Assembly (NCBI GenBank): GCA_017446845.1
Contig: JAFSOQ010000011.1
Location: 1-32,648 of the forward strand
Length of the DNA: 32,648 nt
Origin: Selenomonadaceae bacterium
GTDB lineage: Bacteria > Bacillota > Negativicutes > Selenomonadales > Selenomonadaceae
Reading direction: 5' to 3'
The translations under genes and the position numbers were made by a program. How positions within the stretch are numbered: position 1 is the stretch's first letter; each line of letters starts with the position of its first letter. The notes below the pieces were generated by a model that did no database searches, had not been told where the DNA came from, and was given only the letters and a program-made list of their open reading frames with translations. Shown piece by piece: positions 7,621 through 15,320 of this stretch.

Positions 7621-8547
7621 ATGCTTTATCGAACGCTGATGCTGATGAGCAAAATGATACGGCTCCTGCCCTACGACGTGCTGTTATTTTTAGGGCAGGT
7701 GTTCGGGCATTTGTATTATCTGCTTGTCAAAAAACAGCGGGAACGAGCGGTCGCGCAGATGATGCCCGCGTTGAACATTTCGGAGGCGGAAGCGCGAAAA
7801 CTCGTAAGAAAATCTTTTATAAATTTGGCGCGCAACATGCTTGACATTTTGTACATGCCCAATCTCAACGAAAAAAATTTATCGGAATACATTGAGATTG
7901 ATAACCTCGAACGAATGCGGACAGCACTTTTAGGCGGTCAAGGTGTCGTCGTGTTGACAGGTCATATCGGAACTTGGGAATGGTTGAGCGCGGCATTTTC
8001 TCTGAACGGCATGCCCGTGACGGCAATAGCAAAACTTCAGCCCAATGCGCAATACTCGCGAGTTTTGGACGATTTGCGGGCGACGATTCATGTAGAAATT
8101 TTTAATCGCGGAACAAACGAATTACGAGCAGCGGGACGCGCACTCAAGGAAGGAAAAATTTTGGGATTCCTCGCCGACCAAGATGCAGGTCCGGGCGGAG
8201 CATTCATAAAATTTTTGGGCAAAACCGCTTCGACGCCGTTAGGTCCCGCAGTTTTCGCAAGACGATTCAACGCGCCTGTCTTGCCGGCATTTATCATACG
8301 CAAGGAAAACGGACGGCACCTGGTCAAAATCGGAGAAATTATGCACTTCGAAGACACGGGCGATACCGATGCAGACCTGTTGCGTTTTACCGAGAAAATG
8401 ACTAAAATCTTGGAAGAAGTCATCCGCGAAAATCCTACGCAATGGCTGTGGTTTCAAAAAAGATGGAATACGCCGCCCGAAATGCAAAAGACAAATAAGC
8501 ATCACACGGTTAAGGCGCGACGAAAAATTTCGGAGGAAACGAAATGA
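7621..8547 (+). CDS. LpxL/HtrB-type lipid A (Kdo-dependent) acyltransferase
   Basis: Inner-membrane acyltransferase that adds a secondary acyl chain to a lipid A precursor, normally after Kdo addition. The protein is 308 residues, the family's usual length. The catalytic HX4E motif is in TGHIGTWEW, with the N-terminal hydrophobic stretch (YDVLLFLGQVFGHLYYLLV) as anchor. Other family blocks are FLADQDAGPGG and the C-terminal WLWFQKRW. The start follows GGAGGAAAAA. The stop overlaps lptC (ATGA). Whether it behaves as LpxL, LpxM or another late acyltransferase cannot be decided from sequence; only one such gene is in the window. Confidence 0.9.
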   Translation: MLYRTLMLMSKMIRLLPYDVLLFLGQVFGHLYYLLVKKQRERAVAQMMPALNISEAEARKLVRKSFINLARNMLDILYMPNLNEKNLSEYIEIDNLERMRTALLGGQGVVVLTGHIGTWEWLSAAFSLNGMPVTAIAKLQPNAQYSRVLDDLRATIHVEIFNRGTNELRAAGRALKEGKILGFLADQDAGPGGAFIKFLGKTASTPLGPAVFARRFNAPVLPAFIIRKENGRHLVKIGEIMHFEDTGDTDADLLRFTEKMTKILEEVIRENPTQWLWFQKRWNTPPEMQKTNKHHTVKARRKISEETK

Positions 8548-9290
8548 GCACACGAGGAAAAATTTTGGCAGGAATAATCGTAATTTTTTTTGTGTGCGTA
8601 GTGGTGTGGGCAGTCCGAACAACGCCGTCCGAGCCGCCGCCGATAGAAAAAGTGGAGCCGCCGACCGTCATGGAATACGAAGGCACCACTTTAAGCGAGG
8701 AAAAAGACGGAAAAATAATTTGGGAGCTGACCTGCGATAAAATGCGTATCGATTCAATCACGCAGGACATGGAGCTTACGAACGTCAAAGGAAAATTTTA
8801 CGAAGAAGAAACAACTTGGAATCTGACGGCGGCGCGCGGCATTTACGACCGAACGGACAAAGTTATTTACGTCGAAGGCGATGTTTTCATAACAGATAAC
8901 GACGGCTCGGAACTTCGCAGCGAGGAATTGAGTTGGCTCACCGAAGAAGAAACTTTAACCGCCTTGGGCAACGTTCGCATTAATAAAGACGACGGCTCGG
9001 AACTTCGCGCAGAAGAGCTGATTTGGTTCTCCAAAGAAGAAACAATCACCGCGACGGGTGATGTTTACGCTTTGAACGACGACGGAGCAAAACTTCTCAG
9101 CGATAAGCTTGAATGGTTCATTGCCGAAAAAAAAGTTATCGCGACGGGAAATGTTAAAATCGCCAAAGATGACATGCGCGCTTTCGGAGACCTTGCCTAT
9201 GCCGAAAACGACTTTAAAAAATTCGGGCTGTTGGGTCATGCAAAAGTTTTGGACGGTGTAAGCGACGACGATGAGTCGATGAAATTTTAA
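8544..9290 (+). CDS. lptC: LPS export protein LptC
   Basis: LptC is the inner-membrane-anchored, periplasmic beta-jellyroll protein that receives LPS from LptBFG and passes it to LptA. The 248-residue protein has one N-terminal transmembrane helix (about 8-23), a proline-rich linker, then the LptC/OstA-like domain. A clear internal repeat of period 30 begins at residues 119, 149 and 179 (NDGSELRS, DDGSELRA, DDGAKLLS, each followed by a TATGxV-like strand), giving three near-identical rungs. This makes it longer than E. coli LptC (191 aa). It overlaps the acyltransferase stop. lptA comes after the intervening FkbM gene. Confidence 0.88.
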   Translation: MSTRGKILAGIIVIFFVCVVVWAVRTTPSEPPPIEKVEPPTVMEYEGTTLSEEKDGKIIWELTCDKMRIDSITQDMELTNVKGKFYEEETTWNLTAARGIYDRTDKVIYVEGDVFITDNDGSELRSEELSWLTEEETLTALGNVRINKDDGSELRAEELIWFSKEETITATGDVYALNDDGAKLLSDKLEWFIAEKKVIATGNVKIAKDDMRAFGDLAYAENDFKKFGLLGHAKVLDGVSDDDESMKF

Positions 9291-9302
9291 GGAGAAATTT
9301 TT

Positions 9303-10148
9303 ATGAAAATTGAAATTCTTAGAACGCTTTTTCTTAATAATGTACCGGTTACTTTCCAAGAAAAAATAAACGTTATTCCGGAGTATTATGAGTTGCTTCG
9401 TGAGAGACTCAAGGTAAAAAGAATTGTCGGGAAAAATTTTGTTCGTCTCGGCAACCCGTATGACGGCGGCTATATCATGGTCGATAACTTTAATATATCG
9501 GGGGGGGGTATCGCTTATTCTTTCGGAATAGCTAATGATGTTTCGTGGGATTGGGATATGGTGCAACGCGGCTACGATGTTTTCATGTACGACCCGACGA
9601 TTGACGCTCTCCCGTTCAATCACGAAAAATTTCATTTCTTTAAAGAAGGTATTCTCGGCATTGAAATTAAAGAACAACATATGAACACCTTGGAAAATTT
9701 TATAAAGCTGAACGGTCACGAAAACAAATCTAACATGATTTTAAAGATGGACGTCGAGGGCGCGGAGTGGAGTTTTTTATCCACCGTCACTTCCGAAACT
9801 TTAAGCAAGTTTGACCAAATACTTTTTGAATTTCATGACCTGACGAAACCGAAAGATCAAAGCGTCATGAACGCAACGCTTGCTTGCATAAAAAAAATAA
9901 ATCAGACGCATTCTTTGGTTCACTTGCATGCATGTAATTGCGGCTCGATTTTAGTCTTAGATGATAAAATTTTGTTCCCCGACGTCCTGGAGTTGACTTA
10001 TGTTAAGACTTCAAATTATGAGCTTGTAGACGATGAAAATATCTATCTTCCGATTTCTATTGACGCCTCAAATAATGTAGTTACGCCCGATGTTCCTCTA
10101 GGGTTCTGGAATAAAAAATATAACAATGTGGTGAAACAGCATGACTAA
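9303..10148 (+). CDS. FkbM-family SAM-dependent methyltransferase with an internal G9 tract
   Basis: The 281-residue protein carries an FkbM-type methyltransferase core. Visible parts are YSFGIANDVSWD (SAM-binding loop region), MYDPTID, and ILKMDVEGAEW, the hallmark of FkbM proteins. Such enzymes often O-methylate sugars in surface glycans. It has no signal peptide. The gene is visibly more AT-rich than the flanking lpt genes and interrupts the lptC-lptA order, which points to acquisition. Nine consecutive Gs at 9500-9508 encode the end of S66 and G67-G69. The window has the full-length (ON) frame. AAGGAG precedes ATG 9303, and its 3' end overlaps lptA by 8 bp. Target sugar unknown. Confidence 0.8.
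   Translation: MKIEILRTLFLNNVPVTFQEKINVIPEYYELLRERLKVKRIVGKNFVRLGNPYDGGYIMVDNFNISGGGIAYSFGIANDVSWDWDMVQRGYDVFMYDPTIDALPFNHEKFHFFKEGILGIEIKEQHMNTLENFIKLNGHENKSNMILKMDVEGAEWSFLSTVTSETLSKFDQILFEFHDLTKPKDQSVMNATLACIKKINQTHSLVHLHACNCGSILVLDDKILFPDVLELTYVKTSNYELVDDENIYLPISIDASNNVVTPDVPLGFWNKKYNNVVKQHD
9500..9508 (+). repeat. Homopolymeric G9 tract in the FkbM coding sequence
   Basis: Nine Gs in a row within codons 66-69. Such tracts mutate by slipped-strand mispairing; a change of 1 or 2 would shift the frame after residue ~69 and remove the methyltransferase core. No other G run this long was noticed in the window. Confidence 0.85.
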
Positions 10149-11004
10149 GTTAAAAAAAATCTGCGCGGCTTGCGTGGCGGCAATGTTTGTAAGTTCGGCA
10201 GCAATAGCGGCGGACAATGATAATTTGCCCTCCGAAGTCAACGCCGACGCAATCGAATACGACATGAATACCGGCGTAGTTGCTGCGGAAGGAAATGTTC
10301 TTCTAAAGCACGGCACGACCAAAGCTACGGGACTTCACGCGCTCTTCAACGTCAATACCAAGGAGGCGCATCTTATCGGCAATGTGATTGTCGTCGATAC
10401 CGATATGCGCATAACTTGCGGAGCTTTGATGAGCAACGGTCAAGGGCACATGGTGGCGGATGAAAATGTTATCGCCACTCAAACTCTCGCGCCCAACGAA
10501 AAATATCCCCTCGGCGACGTGCGCACTTTCACCGGCGAACACATTGACTATTTCCCCGACGACAGAAAACATGTAGTCATTCCGACGGGCGGCGTTGCCA
10601 AGAGCGAAGTCGAAGGAACTTTCACGGCGGATCACATGGAAGGCTGGATAGACGACGAACGCTATATCGGCACGGGCAATGCGCACCTTATCAGTCAAAC
10701 GCGCAATTTGGAGGCGGCAGGCGATAAAGTTGACTATGACGGCTTGCAGGAAGGCAAAGCAGTTTTAAGCGGCAATGCCTGGGCGATTCAGGACAATAAT
10801 ACGATTCGCGGCAATCGCTTGACGGTTTATCTTGCCGACGACGGAACTTTGAAAGCCGAACCCCGAATTCAAATGCCTGCCGATTTCGGAAAAGCTTTTG
10901 AGCAAAAATCCGAACCCGCGCAGGTTGAGAAAAAATCTTCCGACGAGACAGTTATAATCGACCCCGAAAAAAATTCCGACGAGGCAACAGGCAATGAATC
11001 TTGA
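10141..11004 (+). CDS. lptA: LPS transport periplasmic protein LptA (OstA family)
   Basis: LptA forms the periplasmic bridge that carries LPS from LptC to LptD at the outer membrane. The 287-residue protein begins with a Sec signal peptide ([17 protein letters not shown] then SSAAIAA, cleavage after AIAA, about residue 23). The OstA beta-jellyroll core follows ([37 protein letters not shown]). Repeated strand units continue to about residue 240, then a charged, low-complexity tail. At 287 aa it is longer than E. coli LptA (185 aa), as often seen in Negativicutes. It starts 8 bp inside the FkbM gene with a weak binding site, so expression is probably coupled to translation upstream. It overlaps lptB by 11 bp. 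Confidence 0.88.
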   Translation: MTKLKKICAACVAAMFVSSAAIAADNDNLPSEVNADAIEYDMNTGVVAAEGNVLLKHGTTKATGLHALFNVNTKEAHLIGNVIVVDTDMRITCGALMSNGQGHMVADENVIATQTLAPNEKYPLGDVRTFTGEHIDYFPDDRKHVVIPTGGVAKSEVEGTFTADHMEGWIDDERYIGTGNAHLISQTRNLEAAGDKVDYDGLQEGKAVLSGNAWAIQDNNTIRGNRLTVYLADDGTLKAEPRIQMPADFGKAFEQKSEPAQVEKKSSDETVIIDPEKNSDEATGNES

Positions 11005-11713
11005 AGCGCGTAATTTGGTTAAATCATTCAAAGGGCGGACAGTCGTCAACAAAGTTTCAATAAAAGTTGAGACGGGCGAAATTGTCGGATTACTCGGACC
11101 GAACGACGCGGGCAAGACGACTTCCTTTTATATGATGGTAGGACTGGAAAGACCCGATGCGGGCGAAGTTTTTGTTTCCGACGTGAACATTTCCAAATTG
11201 CCGATGTACAAGCGCGCCGAACTCGGAATAAGTTATCTGACTCAAGAGGCGTCAATTTTTCGCAAGCTGACTGTCGCGGAAAATATCATGGCGATTCTTG
11301 AGACTTTGCATATGACAAAACCGGAACGCCGAAAAAAACTCAACGAACTTTTGCGCGAATTCAGTATCCGTCACGTCGAAAAACGTAAAGGCACGGAACT
11401 TTCGGGCGGCGAGCGGCGTCGTGTGGAAATTGCTCGTTGTCTTGCCTTGGAACCGAAATTTATTTTGCTCGACGAACCTTTTGCGGGCGTCGACCCGTTG
11501 GCAGTCGCCGATATTCAAGAAATCATAACTTATCTGAGAAAGCGCGGCATGGGAATTCTGATAACCGACCACAACGTCCGCGAGACTTTGCACATTGTCG
11601 ACCGCGCTTACATTCTTAACGAGGGAAAAATTTTATTGGAAGGATCCGCCAACGAAATTGCCAACAGTGCCGTCGCCAAGAAATTTTATCTCGGCAGCAA
11701 TTTCACATTGTAA
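10994..11713 (+). CDS. lptB: LPS export ABC transporter ATP-binding protein LptB
   Basis: ATPase subunit that powers LPS extraction with LptF/LptG. 239 residues, the expected length. Walker A is GPNDAGKTT (35-43), with Asp at the position where nearly all LptB proteins have Gly; the G(x4)GKT pattern is kept. The Q-loop is LTQEASIF (Q84), a good LptB marker. The signature is [13 protein letters not shown] (136-148), Walker B FILLDE (156-161), D-loop GVDP, and H-loop H193 in ITDHNVRET. The start overlaps lptA, and the toxin-antitoxin pair follows after 13 bp. Confidence 0.95.
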   Translation: MNLEARNLVKSFKGRTVVNKVSIKVETGEIVGLLGPNDAGKTTSFYMMVGLERPDAGEVFVSDVNISKLPMYKRAELGISYLTQEASIFRKLTVAENIMAILETLHMTKPERRKKLNELLREFSIRHVEKRKGTELSGGERRRVEIARCLALEPKFILLDEPFAGVDPLAVADIQEIITYLRKRGMGILITDHNVRETLHIVDRAYILNEGKILLEGSANEIANSAVAKKFYLGSNFTL

Positions 11714-11726
11714 GGAGGCGATAAAA

Positions 11727-11945
11727 ATGGCATTGATAACAGTTAATATAAATGACGAGGCGTTAAAGGTGCTTGAAGATTGCGCCGAAAGAAAAGACAT
11801 CAGCGTTTCGGAATTTATTCGGCGTGCGGTACTCGAAAAGCTTGAAGACGAAGAAGACATCAGGGCGGCGGACGCGGCATACGCGGAATATTTGAAAAAC
11901 CCCGTGACGATTCCTTGGGAGGAGGCTGTGGCAAAGTGGGCGTAA
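11727..11945 (+). CDS. Ribbon-helix-helix antitoxin (RelB/DUF6290-like)
   Basis: A 72-residue protein with a ribbon-helix-helix N-terminus (ALITVNINDEALKVLEDCA, then SVSEFIRRAVLEKL) that would bind DNA as a dimer and self-repress the operon. The acidic C-terminal half ends TIPWEEAVAKWA, the usual toxin-wrapping tail of RelB-type antitoxins. The TAAGGAGG sequence just upstream fixes ATG 11727. It overlaps the toxin frame by 10 bp. It is placed between lptB and lptF. I see no separate promoter, so it may be read with the LPS operon. Confidence 0.85.
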   Translation: MALITVNINDEALKVLEDCAERKDISVSEFIRRAVLEKLEDEEDIRAADAAYAEYLKNPVTIPWEEAVAKWA

Positions 11946-12211
11946 AAAAATATTCGGTTGTCTTGTCGAAAAACGCCGAGAAAAAACTTGATAAGCTTGA
12001 TGCGCCCGTTCGCAACAGAATTCAAAAATGGATTGAAACGAATCTTGCAGGGTGTGAAAATCCTCGTCATAGAGGAAAACCTCTGGAGGGCGAATTCAGC
12101 GGTTTTTGGCGTTATCGCGTCGGAGATTATCGAATCATTGCCGAAATTCAAGACGACAAAATTATAATTTTCGTAATCAATGTGGATAAACGAAATGACA
12201 TTTATAAATGA
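11936..12211 (+). CDS. RelE/ParE-superfamily toxin
   Basis: A 91-residue basic protein with the RelE fold signature: SVVLSKNAEKKLDKLD, GKPLEGEFSGFWRYRVGDYRIIAEI, and a final VDKRNDIYK. The R-Y-R-x-G-x-Y-R segment and terminal Lys/Arg-Tyr are typical of RelE ribonucleases that cut mRNA in the ribosome A site. I take GTG 11936 as the start, about 11 bases after GGAGGAGG inside the antitoxin gene; the TTG at 11915 is upstream of that site. Antitoxin and toxin overlap by 10 bp, as expected for a coupled pair. ParE-like gyrase targeting is less likely but not excluded. Confidence 0.85.
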   Translation: MGVKKYSVVLSKNAEKKLDKLDAPVRNRIQKWIETNLAGCENPRHRGKPLEGEFSGFWRYRVGDYRIIAEIQDDKIIIFVINVDKRNDIYK

Positions 12212-12256
12212 ATCGGCAATTAAAAGCTCATTAAAAGCTCAATCGGAGGTTTTTGA

Positions 12257-13351
12257 ATGCGCCTTAGAATACTTGACAGATATATTTTCCAAGAAGTCAT
12301 CTTCGCGTTCTTGTTTGCAATTTGCGCGTTCACGGCGGTTTTTATCGGTTCGGGCACGCTGTTCAGAATCGCCAGATACATAACCGACTACGGCGCGAGC
12401 CTCTCTTCTGTAGTGAAAATTTTTATTTACGGCTTGCCGAATATCATCATGTGGACTTTTCCGATGTCGATGCTTTTGGCAACGCTTTTGACTTTCGGGC
12501 GGCTGTCGAGTTCAAGCGAAATTACCGCAATGAAATCTTGCGGAATAAGTTTCGGACGAATTGCCGCGCCCGCAATTTTTTTGGGCATGATTGTCACGGT
12601 CTGCGCGATTCTTTTCAATGAACACGTCGTACCTTGGGCGAACACCGCTTATAACAACGTCGTCTATTACGAGATTCAAGGCAACACCGAGCTTAAATCG
12701 CAAGACCACATTATCGTTAAGGAATTGTCCGGCGACAGAATGGAGCGATTGATTTACGCCCGCGAGTACAAAGCGCAAGATGAAATTTTGGAAGGCGTGA
12801 CCATGCAAGTTTTCAGCGAGGACGGAAAAGTTACGCATGTTGAGAACGCGACCTATGCCGAGTGGAAAAATGAGGAATGGATCATGCATGACGGCATGAT
12901 TTATGACTTGGAGGACGAACAGCGGACACATACAATGAAATTTGACAGGCAAATCCTTCCGGTCAAGGCAAGCCCGCGACAAATCGTCCGCGAACAAAAA
13001 AAGTCCGAAGAACTCACGATGAGTGAACTCAAGGCGCAAATCGAAATCATGAAGGCGCAATATGCCAACACCAACAAATTGGAAACGGAACTTTATCAGC
13101 GAGTGACGGTGCCTATGGCAAGTTTAATCTTCGCGCTTATCGGAGTGCCGCTCGGACTTCAACCGACGAGAACGCCTTCATCAATGGGCTTTGCGCTCAG
13201 CGTCGTTATAATTTTCTTGTACTATGCAGTTATGACGCTCGCCAATGCAATTGCGCGCAGCGGAGCAATTCCGCCGATATACGCCGTTTGGTTGCCGAAT
13301 GTTATAGGATTAATCGCGGGATTCATTTTAATTTATCGGGCGTCTAAATAA
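12257..13351 (+). CDS. LptF/LptG-family LPS export permease (YjgP/YjgQ)
   Basis: Inner-membrane permease that, with LptB, drives LPS out of the membrane. 364 residues, family length. Membrane segments are near residues 15-35, 55-75 and 95-120, then a periplasmic beta-jellyroll domain (about 140-255), then three more segments (about 285-305, 310-330 and 338-358). The N-terminal RILDRYIFQEVIFAF and the TAMKSCGIS block are characteristic. GGAGG precedes ATG 12257. Only one such gene is in the window, so I cannot say whether it is LptF or LptG; some Negativicutes may use a single gene, or the partner may be elsewhere. Confidence 0.9.
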   Translation: MRLRILDRYIFQEVIFAFLFAICAFTAVFIGSGTLFRIARYITDYGASLSSVVKIFIYGLPNIIMWTFPMSMLLATLLTFGRLSSSSEITAMKSCGISFGRIAAPAIFLGMIVTVCAILFNEHVVPWANTAYNNVVYYEIQGNTELKSQDHIIVKELSGDRMERLIYAREYKAQDEILEGVTMQVFSEDGKVTHVENATYAEWKNEEWIMHDGMIYDLEDEQRTHTMKFDRQILPVKASPRQIVREQKKSEELTMSELKAQIEIMKAQYANTNKLETELYQRVTVPMASLIFALIGVPLGLQPTRTPSSMGFALSVVIIFLYYAVMTLANAIARSGAIPPIYAVWLPNVIGLIAGFILIYRASK

Positions 13352-13352
13352 A

Positions 13353-13426
13353 GTTAGGATTTAGGATTTAGGGCTTTGTTTTTTTTAACTCCTAATTCCT
13401 AACTCCTCACTCCTAACTGATAGAAG
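13353..13426. repeat. Heptad-repeat element, copy 2
   Basis: Left part: GTTAGGATTTAGGATTTAGG (13353-13372). Right part: CCTAATT/CCTAACT/CCTCACT units ending in CTGATAGAAG (to 13426). The halves are partly complementary, and the core read on the minus strand contains ACAAAGCCCTAA, like the ACAAAACCCTAA core of copies 1 and 4. It sits between the lptF/G stop and rnhB, and an RNA copy could fold into a long imperfect hairpin. Confidence 0.8.
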
Positions 13427-13468
13427 TCCATGACGGCTTCGATTTTGCATTGTGTAGGAGTTCTTGTT

Positions 13469-14143
13469 ATGAAAAAATTTTCTGTTGAAACTGATATGGA
13501 ACGTGTTCAAAAACTTTACAAGTACGAAAATGCGGCTCGTGAAAAAGGTTTTAATTTAATTGCGGGTGTCGACGAGGCGGGGCGCGGCTCGCTTGTCGGT
13601 TCCGTCGTCGTGGCGACGGTCATTCTTCCCGAAAATTTATATTTTGAACGCCTTGACGATTCCAAAAGACTTTCTCCCAAGGTTCGCGATATTCTCTACG
13701 ACAAAATTATTTCGGCGGCTATCAGTTATTCTTACGTCGAAGTTTCCGTCGAAGAAATTGACAAGATTAACATTTATCAGGCGACGTTGGAGGGCATGAA
13801 ACGCGCTGTCGCAAAATTGGACGTTCAGCCCGAACTTGTTTTGACTGACGCCATGAGAGTCGATTTGGGAGAAAAAATCCGTTCGTACCCGATTATTCAC
13901 GGCGACAGATTTTCGGCGTCCATTGCCGCCGCGTCGATTATCGCCAAAGTCACACGCGACCGCCTTGCCGATAAATGGGCTTTGGATTATCCCGAATACG
14001 GCTTTGAACATAATCGCGGCTACGGAACTAAGGAGCATATCGCGGCGATTGAAAAACACGGACCAAGCCCGATTCATCGTCGCACGTTTAATCCCGTTAA
14101 AAGTCTTTGGAAAAATTTAAAAATCTCGGAGGAAATTTCATGA
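13469..14143 (+). CDS. rnhB: Ribonuclease HII
   Basis: Cuts the RNA strand of RNA-DNA hybrids and single ribonucleotides in DNA. 224 residues. Catalytic acidic residues sit in GVDEAGRG (D35, E36), LTDAMR and ITRD-type SIIAKVTRDR. The block after GRG reads SLVGSVV, where most RNase HII proteins have P-L/M-A-G-P-V, so both prolines are serine here. ATG 13469 has TAGGAG 8 bases upstream; the in-frame ATG 13430 lacks a site. The stop overlaps ychF (ATGA). Confidence 0.93.
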   Translation: MKKFSVETDMERVQKLYKYENAAREKGFNLIAGVDEAGRGSLVGSVVVATVILPENLYFERLDDSKRLSPKVRDILYDKIISAAISYSYVEVSVEEIDKINIYQATLEGMKRAVAKLDVQPELVLTDAMRVDLGEKIRSYPIIHGDRFSASIAAASIIAKVTRDRLADKWALDYPEYGFEHNRGYGTKEHIAAIEKHGPSPIHRRTFNPVKSLWKNLKISEEIS

Positions 14144-15237
14144 GCAATTTGGAAGTCGGTATCGTCGGTCTGCCCAATGTCGGCAAGTCGACGCTTTTTA
14201 ATGCGATAACTAAAGCGGGCGCGGAGGCGGCTAATTATCCCTTCTGCACGATTGAACCGAATGTCGGCGTAGTAGCTGTGCCCGACCCGCGTCTTGAAGT
14301 TTTGACCAAACTTTACAATTCAAAGAAAACTACGCCCGCGAGTGTTCGTTTTGTCGATATTGCCGGACTTGTCAAGGGCGCGTCGAATGGCGAAGGTCTC
14401 GGCAACAAATTCCTTGAACACATTCGCCAAGTTGATGCCATTGCTCACGTCGTGCGCTGTTTCGAGGACGAAAATATTACTCACGTCGCCGACACGATTG
14501 ACCCGCTCCGCGACATCGATACGATTCAAACGGAACTTTGTCTTGCAGATTTGGACGTTGTAGACAAACGCCTTGCCAAGGTCGCCAAACTTTTGAAGTC
14601 GGGCAGCAAGGAGGCTAAACTTGAGTCGGAAATTTTGGAGCGCGTAAAAAATTCTTTGGACGAGGCAAAACCCGCGCGGAGTTTAAATTTATCCGCCGAC
14701 GAACTTTTCATGATTCGCGACGCAAATTTATTGACGCTCAAGCCGACGCTGTACATTGCCAACGTCGCCGAAGAAGATTTGACGGCAGAAAATTCTTACG
14801 TTGCGAAAGTTCGCGAGCTTGCCGAGGCGGAAGGTGCTCAGGTCGTGGTTATCTGCGCGAAGGTCGAATCCGAAATTGCGGAACTCGACGCGGACGAGGC
14901 TGAAGAATTTTTGGCGGACTTGGGTTTGGAAAGTTCGGGGCTTAACAGATTGATTCATGCGGCATTCGATTTGCTGGGCTTGATGACTTTCTTGACGGCA
15001 GGTCCCGACGAGTGTCGCGCGTGGACAATCACTAAAGGAACGCCTGCGGTTAAAGCGGCGGGTAAAATTCACAGCGACATTGAACGCGGTTTTATTCGGG
15101 CGGAAATTGTCAACTACGACGACTTGATTAAACTCGGCTCCGTCACTGCCGCCCGCGATAAAGGTTTGGTTCGTCTTGAGGGCAAAGATTACATAATGCA
15201 AGACGGCGACGTTACTTATTTCCGTTTCAACGTTTGA
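14140..15237 (+). CDS. ychF: Redox-regulated ribosome-binding ATPase YchF (OBG family)
   Basis: TRAFAC P-loop NTPase of the Obg family that prefers ATP and binds the 70S ribosome. 365 residues, the standard length. P-loop GLPNVGKST, switch region [12 protein letters not shown], the G4 site as NVAEE (NxxE rather than NKxD, explaining ATP preference), and a C-terminal TGS domain ([17 protein letters not shown] to [15 protein letters not shown]). GGAGG lies before ATG 14140. It overlaps rnhB by 4 bp and ends at a bidirectional terminator. Confidence 0.97.
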   Translation: MSNLEVGIVGLPNVGKSTLFNAITKAGAEAANYPFCTIEPNVGVVAVPDPRLEVLTKLYNSKKTTPASVRFVDIAGLVKGASNGEGLGNKFLEHIRQVDAIAHVVRCFEDENITHVADTIDPLRDIDTIQTELCLADLDVVDKRLAKVAKLLKSGSKEAKLESEILERVKNSLDEAKPARSLNLSADELFMIRDANLLTLKPTLYIANVAEEDLTAENSYVAKVRELAEAEGAQVVVICAKVESEIAELDADEAEEFLADLGLESSGLNRLIHAAFDLLGLMTFLTAGPDECRAWTITKGTPAVKAAGKIHSDIERGFIRAEIVNYDDLIKLGSVTAARDKGLVRLEGKDYIMQDGDVTYFRFNV

Positions 15238-15268
15238 AAATTTCTTGAGCGATAAAGTTTCTAAAAAA

Positions 15269-15306
15269 ATCCCTCAACGTTTACAAGCGTCGAGGGATAA
15301 GTTTTT
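15269..15306. terminator. Bidirectional terminator between ychF and PFK
   Basis: An 11-bp stem (ATCCCTCAACG / CGTCGAGGGAT, one A-C mismatch) with an 8-base loop, flanked by A7 on the left (15263-15269) and T5 on the right (15302-15306). It can stop transcription from both convergent genes. Confidence 0.85.
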
Positions 15307-15320
15307 GTCGTGATTAAATT

